Positions 34,044 through 42,716 of a DNA stretch of 64,000 bases are shown one piece after another; position 1 is the first letter of the stretch; each line of letters begins with the position of its first letter. A program made the translations under genes and the position numbers. This DNA is from Nitrobacter sp. NHB1 (GTDB taxonomy: Bacteria; Pseudomonadota; Alphaproteobacteria; Rhizobiales; Xanthobacteraceae), in the NCBI RefSeq assembly GCF_036964665.1, contig NZ_JBAMDA010000001.1, positions 434,001 to 498,000 on the forward strand. Direction: 5' to 3'. A model generated the notes under the pieces. The model searched no databases, was not told the origin of the DNA, and worked only from the letters and a program-made list of their open reading frames with translations.

Positions 34044-34659
34044 TCGCGGCGTCGGCAAAGCGACGCGCCGCCCGAAGAGCCGGCCTGCCGAAGTCGTCGA
34101 CCGGTTTCGCGCGCAGCATCTCACGCTTGCCGAGCGCGAGATCATGACCGACGCGGGCGTTGCGACCGTGTTGGCCAACGACAGCGAGAGTCCTCTCGCC
34201 TGGCTGGCGCGCCGCAAGGGCCGCGATGGACGCGCCATGATCAGCCCGGACCAGTTCGTCGCCGGCGAACGGTTGCGCGCGGATTTTACGCGCGGGAATC
34301 TGACGCCGCGGGTGACCTCGAACTGGTCGGCGCCGACCGGAGGGCGGCCGCGCGGGTCCGGAACGAGCGCCTGTGAGATGACCGATCTGATCGTCGCGTC
34401 CCGGCAGCGGGTGCGGCTGGCGCTGCAGGCGTGCGGGCCGGAGTTTTCCGGCCTGCTGATGGATGTCTGTTGCTTTCTGCGCGGACTTGAAGACGTCGAA
34501 CGTGAACGCGGCTGGCCTCCGCGATCGGCAAAGGTCGTGCTGCAACTCGCGCTGGACAAGCTGGCCAGGCACTACGGTCTGGCGAGCGAAGCGCGAGCCG
34601 GGCATAGCACGCATGTGCGGACGTGGCTCGCAAGCGACGCAACCTTTACGAGCGGGTAG
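34006..34659 (+). CDS. DUF6456 domain protein
   Basis: The frame gives up to 217 residues from a GTG at 34006; ATG codons at 34018 and 34030 are alternatives. The C-terminal half contains the DUF6456 pattern: ISPDQFVAGERLRADFTRGN, VTSNWSAPTGGRPRG, and LDVCCFLRGLEDVERERGWP followed by SAKVVLQLALDKLARHYGL. The family is common in Alphaproteobacteria, often described as a helix-turn-helix-linked domain; its biochemistry is unknown. It overlaps the DnaA-like gene and the two are translationally coupled, implying a joint DNA-binding role. Confidence 0.82.
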   Translation: MNASMERPMSASDRGVGKATRRPKSRPAEVVDRFRAQHLTLAEREIMTDAGVATVLANDSESPLAWLARRKGRDGRAMISPDQFVAGERLRADFTRGNLTPRVTSNWSAPTGGRPRGSGTSACEMTDLIVASRQRVRLALQACGPEFSGLLMDVCCFLRGLEDVERERGWPPRSAKVVLQLALDKLARHYGLASEARAGHSTHVRTWLASDATFTSG

Positions 34660-34693
34660 GCGATAGAATAGGACGAGGCCAGATCAGCTTCGC

Positions 34694-34810
34694 CGTCATT
34701 GCGAGCTCGCAACAAAATTGGCTCTTGCCAATTTTTGCGCCGAGCGAAGCAATCCAGGAGCCGCAAGGAAAGACTGGATTGCTTCGTCGCTTGCGCTCCT
34801 CGCAATGACG
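34694..34810. repeat. dispersed extragenic repeat (GCAATCCAG / CTGGATTGC type)
   Basis: The element starts TCATTGCGAG and ends CTCGCAATGAC, with AAGCAATCCAG and its inverse CTGGATTGCTTCG inside. Another copy lies at 38929-39048. This type is common between genes in Bradyrhizobium-group genomes and forms a long stem. It and the adjoining family B repeats fill the gap between the DUF6456 gene and sufE. Confidence 0.75.
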
Positions 34811-34833
34811 ATGATTCCGTCTTGCTCAAGCCA

Positions 34834-34939
34834 GAGCATGATCCCGAAAAGTGGAAACCGGTTTTCGGATAGGATCATGCTCGATCAGATAGAGCATGAT
34901 CCCGAAAAGTGGAAACCGGTTTCGGATGAGATCATGCTC
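34834..34939. repeat. two direct copies of palindromic repeat family B
   Basis: Copies at 34834-34882 and 34892-34939 each run GAGCATGATCCCGAAAAGTGG ... CCGGTTTTCGG or CCGGTTTCGG ... GATCATGCTC, forming a hairpin with an internal palindrome. They are almost identical, separated by nine bases, and a third copy in opposite orientation is at 24488-24536. Two copies do not make a CRISPR array: the units are long palindromes with no variable spacer series. Confidence 0.8.
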
Positions 34940-34978
34940 AGTCAGATACCGGCGAGGCGCCGGTCGCGGTCTGGCTGG

Positions 34979-35407
34979 TCAGGCTGCGTCGGCCAGCGCT
35001 GCCCGCGCGTCCCTGCGAATGCGTTCGACCATGGCGCGCAGCCCGTTGGAACGCTGCGGCGTGAGGTGCTCACGAAAGCCGAGTTCGTCAAAGATGGCGA
35101 TCGCATCGGCATCGAGAATGGCCTGCGGCTTCCGGCCGGAATAAAGCGTCAGCAGGATCGCGACCAGGCCACGCACGATATGCGCATCGCTGTCGCCGAC
35201 ATAGGTCAGCACCGGTTCGCTGTCAGCGTCGCGGGTGGTCGTGAGGGACAGCCAGACCTGACTGGTGCAGCCCTGCACCTTGTTGGCGGCTGAATGTTCG
35301 GCTTCGCTCATCGGTTCAAGGGTGCGTCCGAGTTCGATGACGTACCGATAGCGGTCGTCCCACTCGTCCAGAATCGCAAAGTTGTCCCTGATCTCGTCGA
35401 TCGTCAT
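34979..35407 (-). CDS. SufE-family cysteine desulfurase activator
   Basis: The 142-residue protein has the SufE fold and the sulfur-accepting Cys in NKVQGCTSQVWL. SufE takes persulfide sulfur from the SufS desulfurase for iron-sulfur cluster assembly. Other family segments are MTIDEIRDNFAILDEWDDRY at the start and LTPQRSNGLRAMVERIR at the end. The ATG at 35407 matches the usual N-terminus better than the ATG six codons upstream. No other suf gene is in the window. Confidence 0.92.
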   Translation of the reverse strand: MTIDEIRDNFAILDEWDDRYRYVIELGRTLEPMSEAEHSAANKVQGCTSQVWLSLTTTRDADSEPVLTYVGDSDAHIVRGLVAILLTLYSGRKPQAILDADAIAIFDELGFREHLTPQRSNGLRAMVERIRRDARAALADAA

Positions 35408-35440
35408 CCTGACACGTATGTCCATATGTGTGATGTACGA

Positions 35441-35454
35441 GCCCTATATAGGGC
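35441..35454. promoter_or_regulatory. perfect 14-base palindrome upstream of sufE
   Basis: GCCCTATATAGGGC is a perfect dyad 34 bases upstream of the sufE start on its strand, in a typical operator or -10 position. It could be a regulator site. It does not match the Irr/ICE or RirA sites that I know. Confidence 0.4.
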
Positions 35455-35560
35455 CGGGAGCGGGAAAAATCGATATGGGCGCGGCGATCCTTGCCGAAAT
35501 TGTTCCGCCTCGTTAGGTGGCTCTCTGAGCCAAAACCACACTCGAATCATAAGGTTGCTG

Positions 35561-35953
35561 CTAGTTGGCCGGGACGCCCTCCGGCGCCGTGAGATGCCAT
35601 TCGGTCTGCAAATCTTCCGGCGTCAGCGTGTCATGCTGCGTATCTTCGGCGGATGCCATGGCGTCGATCGACCCGGTATGGTCGGGAGCGCGCTTGTCGG
35701 TGATGATCCGGTACAGCTTTTTCGCGCCGTCCTGGGCGCGCTGCCCGATCGCGACCGCGGCCTGACCGCCGACCTCGCAGGCGGCGGGCTGACGTGTGCA
35801 GAATTGACTCATGTCCGACACCGCCGCCGTCGCAGCCGATACGGCCTCGGAGGCGCCGATCTGCGGGCCCTTGTCCGCGTCCGGCGCCTTGTCCCTCGGC
35901 AGCAGCACGAGCACGAGCCCGAGCCAGAATGCCATACGAAGCAGGAAAAACAT
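35561..35953 (-). CDS. DUF5330 domain protein
   Basis: The 130-residue protein starts with a hydrophobic stretch (MFFLLRMAFWLGLVLVLLP), a signal peptide or anchor, and contains the pattern of the DUF5330 family of Rhizobiales: SDMSQFCTRQPAACEVGGQAAVAIG followed by KLYRIITDK. Two Cys residues in the middle could form a disulfide, fitting a periplasmic location. The role is unknown. It faces the same way as sufE, with a gap of about 150 bases. Confidence 0.8.
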   Translation of the reverse strand: MFFLLRMAFWLGLVLVLLPRDKAPDADKGPQIGASEAVSAATAAVSDMSQFCTRQPAACEVGGQAAVAIGQRAQDGAKKLYRIITDKRAPDHTGSIDAMASAEDTQHDTLTPEDLQTEWHLTAPEGVPAN

Positions 35954-36277
35954 GTCGCGTCCCTATGCGTCTTTTTCGTCCCGTTGCGTTGAATTCCGCA
36001 ATCTGCCCCTTGCGTATCAGAGCGGTTCTGAATCTCGGGTATCTCCGCCGCCCCTTCAGGCGAAGAAAATCCTGCAAGCGGTGGTGGAACCGGATTCGGC
36101 GTAAATTTTCGATTGATGCGGTGGTCGCGGCCGCCCTCGCGCCGGCGGCATCGTGATTTCACGACATCGTCCGCACAGGTGATGGAAACCTTGCATTCAC
36201 CATTCGCGCCGAATGCAGCCGCTGCCGGGCGGGAAAACGGTCCTCGCGCGGATTGTTTGGTCGCGGGCAGCGCTGCC

Positions 36278-36292
36278 TTAGCGTTCGCTTAA
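36278..36292 (+). promoter_or_regulatory. possible CtrA-binding site upstream of the histidine kinase
   Basis: TTAG-CGTTCGC-TTAA matches the CtrA consensus TTAA-N7-TTAA in seven of eight bases. It lies 82 bases before the kinase start, a normal place for a CtrA-regulated promoter. Such matches occur by chance, so this is suggestive only. The rest of 35954-36373 shows no gene. Confidence 0.4.
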
Positions 36293-36373
36293 GTTCACTC
36301 TGACACGTTTGCGCCAACGAAAACGGAGGCGTTCCGGCGCGTCTGATACGACGTAGGCTGAAGCGCAAGCGAC

Positions 36374-38230
36374 GTGACTGCATTGACCATCATCCAGGAC
36401 TGCCTCGACGCCCTGCTGCATCCGTCGGCGCGATACGATGCGTTGACGCGGGCGCGTCATCGGACCTTCATGGGGCCGCGGCTGCTCGGGAGCCTCGTCG
36501 CGCTCGCAGCGTTTCCGGTCTATCTCGCGATCCGCGGCGCGCCGACGGCGCTTGAGGTAGCGGCTTTCGCCTGGCTCGTTGTCCCGATTCTGCTGTCCTA
36601 TTTCCTGTCGCGGACCGGCCGCTACGAAGGCGCGCATGTGCTGTCGTCGCTCGCGCTCGCCGGTCTCGTCATGATGATCGCGATTCCAACCGGCGGGATC
36701 GGATCGTTCGCGGCCGTCTGGCTTGTCGTGATTCCGCTGGAGGCGGCACTGTCCGCGTCCCGCCGCGTCGTCGGGTTTGCCTCGACGCTCGCAGTCTTGT
36801 GCGTGCTCGCGCTGATTGCGATGAGCTACCTTGATATTTTGCCGTCGCTAGATGCCGGCGCGGCGGCGCACGGTGTCTTTATGGCTTTCGGCATTGCGTC
36901 CGCAACCCTCTATGCCGCCGGGGTGGCGTTCGGGGCCGAAGCGCTGGCGCGCACCGGCACCTCGCTGCTGAATGTCGAGGAAGGCCGCTATCGCCTGCTG
37001 GCGCGCAACATGTGCGACGTGATTTCGCGCCACAGGCGCAACGGCGCCGTGCAGTTCATTTCGCCTGCGGCGGAAGCCCTGCTTGGCGCGCCGGTGTCGG
37101 AATTGCAGGACCATGGCCTGTTCGACCGGGTCCACGTGGCCGATCGCCCGGCATATCTCACCGCGCTCGCGGCGGCTGCGCTCGGCAACGACGGACAAAG
37201 CGTCGAATTCAGGCTCAGGCGCGACGTCGCGCGGGATCCGCAGGGAGAGGCGCGCCATTCCACGGACTTTATATGGGTGGAAATGCGGTGCCGGCCGCTT
37301 GAGCCGGCCTCCGCCGCCGGAACGTCCGCCGAACCCGAAGTCGTCGCAGTGATGCGGGACATCACCGACCGGAAACATCAGGAGCACGCGCTGGATCTGG
37401 CGCTTACCACCGCCGAACGCGCCGATGCGGCCAAGACCCGGTTTCTCGCGACCATGAGTCACGAGCTGCGAACGCCGCTCAATGCCATCATCGGATTTTC
37501 GGAGATGATGGTTCAGGAGGATGCCCTGTCGCTCGATGCGGCGCGGCGCAAGGAGTATGCCCAACTCATCAACGATTCCGGCCAGCATCTGTTGTCGGTG
37601 GTCAACAGCATCCTCGACATATCGAAAATGGAATCCGGAAACTTCGAGATCTTGCCCGAGCCGTTCGCGCCGCGCGAGGTGTTGCTCAACAGCAGCAACC
37701 TGCTCGCGCTCAAGGCCCGCGACAACGGCATCGAACTCGTCACCCGCGTCCCGGAGGATTTGCCGCAGATCACCGGCGATCCGCGCGCGTTCAGGCAGAT
37801 CGTTTTGAATCTGGTATCGAACGCCGTCAAGTTCACCGAGCGCGGCGGCCGGGTCACGATCTCGGCGCGCGTCGAGGGATCGCGCATGGTGCTGCGCGTG
37901 ATGGACAACGGCGTCGGCATCGCGCAGGAAGACCTCAAGCGGATCGGCGACCCCTTCTTTCAGGCTGGAAAAACCTACCAGCGGCGCCATGAAGGGACCG
38001 GACTCGGGCTGTCGATCGTCAAGAGCCTGGTTGCATTGCACAGGGGCGAGATCGATGTGCAGAGCAAGGTGGAGGAGGGGACCACGGTGACCGTCATGTT
38101 GCCGCTGACATTCGTGCCCGGCGTCGACGTGCCCGAAGCCGAGCCGTCGTCGGACAATATCGCGACGCTGACGCCCGCACCGCGCCCCGGCAAGCAGGAT
38201 CAAGGTTATCGGGTGAAGAAGAGTGCCTAG
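36374..38230 (+). CDS. membrane sensor histidine kinase with PAS domain (DivJ/PleC-like)
   Basis: The 618-residue kinase has an N-terminal membrane region of about six helices (residues 30-190), a PAS domain (about 205-335, RYRLLARNMCDVISRHRRNG and the DITDRKHQEHAL end), and a HisKA/HATPase core. The phosphorylated His is His363 in FLATMSHELRTPLNAIIGFSEMM; the ATP-binding boxes are NLVSNAVKFTERGG, DNGVGI and GTGLGLSIVKSL. The layout resembles the cell-cycle kinases DivJ/PleC of the PdhS group, but the exact orthology is not certain. Start GTG. Its stop overlaps the start of the peptidoglycan-binding gene. Confidence 0.88.
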   Translation: MTALTIIQDCLDALLHPSARYDALTRARHRTFMGPRLLGSLVALAAFPVYLAIRGAPTALEVAAFAWLVVPILLSYFLSRTGRYEGAHVLSSLALAGLVMMIAIPTGGIGSFAAVWLVVIPLEAALSASRRVVGFASTLAVLCVLALIAMSYLDILPSLDAGAAAHGVFMAFGIASATLYAAGVAFGAEALARTGTSLLNVEEGRYRLLARNMCDVISRHRRNGAVQFISPAAEALLGAPVSELQDHGLFDRVHVADRPAYLTALAAAALGNDGQSVEFRLRRDVARDPQGEARHSTDFIWVEMRCRPLEPASAAGTSAEPEVVAVMRDITDRKHQEHALDLALTTAERADAAKTRFLATMSHELRTPLNAIIGFSEMMVQEDALSLDAARRKEYAQLINDSGQHLLSVVNSILDISKMESGNFEILPEPFAPREVLLNSSNLLALKARDNGIELVTRVPEDLPQITGDPRAFRQIVLNLVSNAVKFTERGGRVTISARVEGSRMVLRVMDNGVGIAQEDLKRIGDPFFQAGKTYQRRHEGTGLGLSIVKSLVALHRGEIDVQSKVEEGTTVTVMLPLTFVPGVDVPEAEPSSDNIATLTPAPRPGKQDQGYRVKKSA

Positions 38231-38897
38231 AAAAGCTGTTGGAGAGGATGTGGTGCGGCCACGGCGTCGCAGCGTGGCTACCGGGACAAGCGAGGTTGAC
38301 GAAGAACGCGGTCTCGCCATGCGCATTCTCCTGCACAGCCCGAAAGATCTGCTTGCGGGGTCGCTCGCCTTTGCCGCTGTCGGCGCGATTGTCGCCAACG
38401 CCATGTTCATGCAGGCCGGCCATCATCCGTCGCCGATGTTCGGATCAAGCGTCGCGATGCCGCTGGCGTTGCGGCAGGTCAACCCGCTGCCGAAGCCCCG
38501 ACCGGTCGAGGCGGACACGGCCGAGGCCAAGCCGGCAGAACTGCGCGCCAGTGAGACGAAGGCGGCGGAGACAAAGCCCGACGATACTGTCGCCAGTGTT
38601 GTCAGGCCCACCGCGCCGCTGCACGCGCATAGCCCGCATCCGCCGACGCCAATCCCGGCGCCCGCGCATAGCGATCCCGTCGCCGATCTTATCAACGCGA
38701 CGCGCCGTGTCGCCGCAGTCCAGCGGACATTGACGCAATACGGCTATGGCCAATTGAAGCCGACAGGAACGGTCGGAACCGACACCCAGGCCGCGATCCG
38801 GAAATTCGAGCAGACTCGCCGGATGCCGGTGACCGGACAAATGTCGGATCGTCTCGTGCGCGAACTTGCGGCCATGACCGGACGGCCGATCGATTAG
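38223..38897 (+). CDS. peptidoglycan-binding domain protein
   Basis: The 224-residue protein starts from a GTG inside the kinase gene (8-base overlap), with a basic N-terminus (MPRKAVGEDVVRPRRRSV) typical of its relatives. A membrane helix follows (LLAGSLAFAAVGAIVANAMFMQAG), then a Pro/Ala-rich linker, and a C-terminal PG-binding-1 domain (VAAVQRTLTQYGYGQL to AAIRKFEQTRRMPVTGQMSD). It should span the inner membrane and bind peptidoglycan in the periplasm. Tight coupling to a sensor kinase suggests that the two act together in cell-envelope or division control. Confidence 0.85.
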   Translation: MPRKAVGEDVVRPRRRSVATGTSEVDEERGLAMRILLHSPKDLLAGSLAFAAVGAIVANAMFMQAGHHPSPMFGSSVAMPLALRQVNPLPKPRPVEADTAEAKPAELRASETKAAETKPDDTVASVVRPTAPLHAHSPHPPTPIPAPAHSDPVADLINATRRVAAVQRTLTQYGYGQLKPTGTVGTDTQAAIRKFEQTRRMPVTGQMSDRLVRELAAMTGRPID

Positions 38898-38928
38898 AGC
38901 CATTCATACTTATACGGAATCAGGTTGC

Positions 38929-39048
38929 CGTCATTGCGAGGCGCATCGCGCCGAAGCAATCCAGAAAGTTCCGAAGAAAGACCTGGATTGCTTCGCGGAG
39001 TTTATCAACGGGCGGCGCCTTGCGCCGGCCCGTTGGCTCGCAATGACA
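38929..39048. repeat. dispersed extragenic repeat, same family as 34694-34810
   Basis: The element runs from GTCATTGCGAGGCG to GGCTCGCAATGAC and contains AAGCAATCCAG and CTGGATTGCTTCG as inverted segments. A GGGCGGCGCC-containing stem lies within. A further hairpin-like patch (GAAGCGTCGCGAAGCGACG) follows near 39108-39128. Together they occupy the gap 38898-39193. Confidence 0.75.
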
Positions 39049-39193
39049 TCTGATGAATGCGCTTCCGTCAAAACGTGAAACGCTTGAGCTGCCACGTCGT
39101 CATTCCGAAGCGTCGCGAAGCGACGAGCCCGGAATCGTCACCCCCGTCCCGCTTCAGGAAGCCGCCTCTCTCCGGCCAAACCGCCGCCCAACG

Positions 39194-41281
39194 CTATTGC
39201 ACCCCGTAACTTGCGACCCGGATGCCGCCGAAAATCCCGAGGCCCGGCGAAAGGAATCCGGTCGGATTTTGGTAGCGCACGTCAAAGAGATTATCGACCC
39301 GTCCGAACACCTTGACCTGATCGTTGATGGCATAGTCGCCACGCAAATTCACAAGCGTATAGCCGGGCGCGACAATTCCGGAGGCCGAGCCGTCGCGGGT
39401 GACGTCGATCCAGTTGCTGATATGGAGCACCGTCGCCGACAACGTAAGTTGATCGATAGGCAGCCAGGTCGCCGTCGCGCTCCACTTGTCCTTGGGCCGG
39501 CGCAGCAGTTGCAGGCCGGTGGTGGCATCGACGGCACGGGTGAAGGTGTAATCCGCGCGGAGGCCGAAACACTTTGTGATCTGTGCCGAGACGAACGTTT
39601 CGGTGCCTTCGGTTGTCGCGCTGTTTACATTCACTAACGATGTGAACGTATCATTATAATCGATCAGGTTGGTGATGTCGTTGTGGAAATAGGTCGAGCC
39701 GAACCGCACGCGATCGTTGAATAGAGGCTGCTCGAAGCCGGCATCGTAGCCTTTGCTGTCTTCCGGTTTCAGGTTGGGGTTAGCGAAGAAGTTGAATGCA
39801 GGATAGTCCCGGTACAATTGGCTCAACGACGGCGCCTTGAACCCGGTGCCGTAGCTCGCTTTCAGTTTCGTCTCGGTGACGGGAAGGATAACCGCCGGCG
39901 CGATCCGGTAGGTCCCATGCTCGCCAAACCGGTCGTTGGAGTCCTCGCGGACATTCGCAACCAGGAAAAAGCGTTTCGCAAACGCCGATTGCAACTCGAT
40001 GAATCCGGCCTTGTTGCCGTTCTGAGCCGCAAGATCGGTGGTGTCGATGCGATCGGTCTGTTGCTCGGCGCCGACGATAAGGTTGTTGTCGCGCGCAATC
40101 TCGGCCACAGTATGCCAGTCGAACTTCAGCCGCGTGCCCGTGGTGGCCGTCGCAACCGGATCTCCCGGACCTATGTCGTAGCCTCTGCTGTTGGTGTAAT
40201 TGACGCCGAAGTAGTTCTTGATCCGTCCGTCGAACAGCGACCATACGGCCTCTTCGCGGTTGAAGAGCTGCTGGACGGCGTGCGTGCTCTGCGCGGCATT
40301 GGGAAAGCTCGGAAATCCGCTATCCCCGGTGAACAGCAGCGTCGCGTCGGTGTAGCGAACCACCGAATTCACGGTCAGGTTTTCATTGAGATCGACCCCG
40401 AGCTTGGTCGAATAGGTCTTGTTGTCGTAGTTGTTCCCGATCGCTTTCCGTCCCGGCGGGAGCAGTTCCTGCGGGGTGACGGGAATGTCTCCGGCGTGGA
40501 GATGAGCGACGTTGACCGCGTAATTGAAGTTCTGTTCGGAGCCGCTCAATCCGAGCGTCTGGTTGAAGGTGTTGAACGAGCCGGCCTCGATTGACGCCGT
40601 GGCGCGCGGCGGACCTTCTCCCTTCTTCGTGATGATGGAGATCACGCCGCCGATCGCGTCGGAACCGTAGAGCCCGCTCTGCGGGCCTCGCAGAATTTCC
40701 ATCTGCTGAATGTCCGCCGCAAGAAGATGAGCGTAGTCGAATGCGCCATTGATGTTGCCAGGATCGCCGATGTCGATTCCGTCGACGATCACCTTGGTGT
40801 GGTTGGCATTGGTGCCGCGCATGAAAACCGACGCCTGGGCGCCCGGTCCGCCGGCTTGTATGACATTCAAACCGGGGACCGTGTTCAGGATATCCGGGAC
40901 GGTGCGGTATTGCTGGGTCTGAATATCCTTCTCGGTGACGACGGTCACGGAGCTTGCCAACTGGCCTGCGGGCGTCACGACACCGGTCGTGCTGACGATA
41001 ACGGATGCTGTCGCGCCCGGAGCGTGGGCATCGCCGACGGCGGGTTGTCGAGAGGCGGAGCGGGTCGCACGGCGCGACCGCGAAGCTGCGCGGTGGGACG
41101 GCGGTGGCGAATCTGTCGTTCTCTCCGGCAAGGGCGCGATCTGGATCGGTGGCAGCAGGTTGGGAGAAGCGGATTGCTGGGCGAGGGAAGGCGTGGTCAG
41201 GCCGATCGACCCCACGGACGCGAGGACGGTGGAGGCAAGCAGGCTTCTGCGATAAAGCCCGGAAACGAAGGCGGCAGACAT
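39194..41281 (-). CDS. TonB-dependent outer-membrane receptor, probably for cobalamin
   Basis: The 695-residue protein has a signal peptide (SLLASTVLASVGSIGLTTPSLA), a Pro-rich N-terminal linker, a plug domain (SSVTVVTEKDIQTQQYRTVPDILNTVPGL, RGTNANHTKVIVDGIDIGDP and EILRGPQSGLYGSDAIGGVI) and a beta-barrel ending in a C-terminal aromatic pattern. The plug is BtuB-like. A cobalamin riboswitch directly upstream (41400-41582) makes B12 or a corrinoid the likely ligand. It fits the B12-dependent methylmalonyl-CoA mutase at 18-24 kb. No btuCDF genes are adjacent; I start at ATG 41281. Confidence 0.9.
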   Translation of the reverse strand: MSAAFVSGLYRRSLLASTVLASVGSIGLTTPSLAQQSASPNLLPPIQIAPLPERTTDSPPPSHRAASRSRRATRSASRQPAVGDAHAPGATASVIVSTTGVVTPAGQLASSVTVVTEKDIQTQQYRTVPDILNTVPGLNVIQAGGPGAQASVFMRGTNANHTKVIVDGIDIGDPGNINGAFDYAHLLAADIQQMEILRGPQSGLYGSDAIGGVISIITKKGEGPPRATASIEAGSFNTFNQTLGLSGSEQNFNYAVNVAHLHAGDIPVTPQELLPPGRKAIGNNYDNKTYSTKLGVDLNENLTVNSVVRYTDATLLFTGDSGFPSFPNAAQSTHAVQQLFNREEAVWSLFDGRIKNYFGVNYTNSRGYDIGPGDPVATATTGTRLKFDWHTVAEIARDNNLIVGAEQQTDRIDTTDLAAQNGNKAGFIELQSAFAKRFFLVANVREDSNDRFGEHGTYRIAPAVILPVTETKLKASYGTGFKAPSLSQLYRDYPAFNFFANPNLKPEDSKGYDAGFEQPLFNDRVRFGSTYFHNDITNLIDYNDTFTSLVNVNSATTEGTETFVSAQITKCFGLRADYTFTRAVDATTGLQLLRRPKDKWSATATWLPIDQLTLSATVLHISNWIDVTRDGSASGIVAPGYTLVNLRGDYAINDQVKVFGRVDNLFDVRYQNPTGFLSPGLGIFGGIRVASYGVQ

Positions 41282-41399
41282 GAGGAAACCTCGGCAGGAC
41301 GTCGGTGGCACGTCACAGCGAACGAGGTTTCACAGGAGCCCCGGGGGCGCCGGTGAAGCGGATGTCTGTAGTCCCCGACTGACACCTTCGCGTGTGACC

Positions 41400-41582
41400 A
41401 CGGCTGACGGCAGGTCTCCTGGCTCGCGGGTCGTGACCTTGCGTCGCCTTCCCGGGGCCGAGATGTCCCAGTGGCCTGTGACGCAGATTCGCCGCTTACA
41501 GTTGCGGGGGCAGCCATGGCGTTGGGATGATCCCGCACCACGTTCCCTTTTGATCTCCCGAGGGAGAACCGTCGTCGGTCAT
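41400..41582 (-). promoter_or_regulatory. cobalamin riboswitch
   Basis: On the minus strand the sequence carries the conserved cobalamin-riboswitch parts in order: CGACGGTTCTCCC near 41578, AAAAGGGAA, GTGCGGG, GCCCCCGCAACTGTAAGCGG at 41492-41511, CACTG near 41470, CGGGAAGGCGACG near 41450 and the B12 box AGCCAGGAGACCTGCC at 41409-41424. It lies about 120 bases before the receptor start at 41281. Binding of adenosylcobalamin should lower receptor production. Confidence 0.95.
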
Positions 41583-41742
41583 TTAGAAGTGTGTCAAAGC
41601 CGTGTCAATTGACAGAGCGATTTGGACGCGGCTTTTCCCGCCTCCGGTGCATATCCGCCGCATCGGCATTTTCAAAGACGCGGAGTCCCGGATCGCATTT
41701 TCGATGCGTTCCGGAATAATGCGGATGGTCTTAAGCGTTCCG

Positions 41743-42444
41743 TCAGACCAATTCGCCTCGCGCCGCGGCGGCGGCACTGCGGATCGCGTCCATGTTCGCC
41801 TTGTAGGACTCCATCGTGCCGCCCTTGAACACCGCCGAGCCCGCCACGAAGGCATTGGCGCCGGCGGCACCGAGCTCGCCCGCAACGTCGGGCGCGACGC
41901 CGCCGTCCACCTCGATGTCGATCGGCCGCCCCGCCGTCATCGCGCGCAGATCCCGAATCTTGTCGAGCGCGGAGGAAATGAATTTCTGGCCGCCGAAACC
42001 CGGATTGACCGACATCACCAGCACCAGATCGACCATGTCGAGGACATACTCGATGGTGGAGAGTGGGGTCGCGGGATTGAGCGAGACGCCGGCCTTCTTG
42101 CCGAGGTTGCGAATGGCCTGCAGCGAGCGATGCAGATGCGGCCCCGCTTCGACGTGAACCGTGATGTGATCGCAACCGGCCTTGGCGAAGGCTTCCAGAT
42201 AGGGATCGCAGGGCGAGATCATCAGATGGGCGTCGAAAATCTTCTTCGTGTGCGGTCGCATCGCCTTGATGACATCGGGGCCGTAGGAGATGTTCGGCAC
42301 GAAATGGCCGTCCATCACGTCGAGATGGATCCAGTCGGCGCCCGCCTGATCGACGGCGCGGACCTCCTCGCCCAGCTTCGAGAAGTCCGAGGCCAGGATC
42401 GACGGTGCGATGACGAGAGGACGCGGCGCAAAAGTCTGAGACAT
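41743..42444 (-). CDS. ribulose-phosphate 3-epimerase
   Basis: The 233-residue TIM-barrel enzyme interconverts ribulose- and xylulose-5-phosphate in the pentose-phosphate and Calvin pathways. Signatures are [56 protein letters not shown] and IEVDGGV, with the metal-binding His and Asp pairs. Length is standard. The frame is open 60 codons upstream, but that part lies in the intergenic region and does not look like the family. A weak hairpin at 41688-41714 lies downstream. Confidence 0.95.
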   Translation of the reverse strand: MSQTFAPRPLVIAPSILASDFSKLGEEVRAVDQAGADWIHLDVMDGHFVPNISYGPDVIKAMRPHTKKIFDAHLMISPCDPYLEAFAKAGCDHITVHVEAGPHLHRSLQAIRNLGKKAGVSLNPATPLSTIEYVLDMVDLVLVMSVNPGFGGQKFISSALDKIRDLRAMTAGRPIDIEVDGGVAPDVAGELGAAGANAFVAGSAVFKGGTMESYKANMDAIRSAAAAARGELV

Positions 42445-42716
42445 GAACGTTTCCGGAAATTTCTGCGGGCTTGAGAGAGCCTCGCCTAACATGGGCCGCG
42501 GCCGGGAGCAATGCGTGGCATCCGTCCGAATCCGGAATGGCTTCGGGGCGCAGGCACGGCAAGTTCTGCCCGCGGGCGGCACGTTTTGCCTCGGTTTCGC
42601 CGGGGCGTTGCGCTGAAACTCCATATTCTATCGTGTTTCTATGGTGGCACGGCGCTTGCTCGAATGATTCCCGAACGGGACTTCCGCCGCGCGCGGCACC
42701 TATCGGGAGTATGGCC

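Noticed and set aside
34834-34939. Possible CRISPR-like repeat pair
   Set aside because: Only two units, each a long palindrome, nine bases apart; no spacer series and no cas genes.
36848-38410. 520-codon minus-strand frame opposite the histidine kinase
   Set aside because: Antisense to the kinase and the following gene; Arg/Asp/His-rich, no domain.
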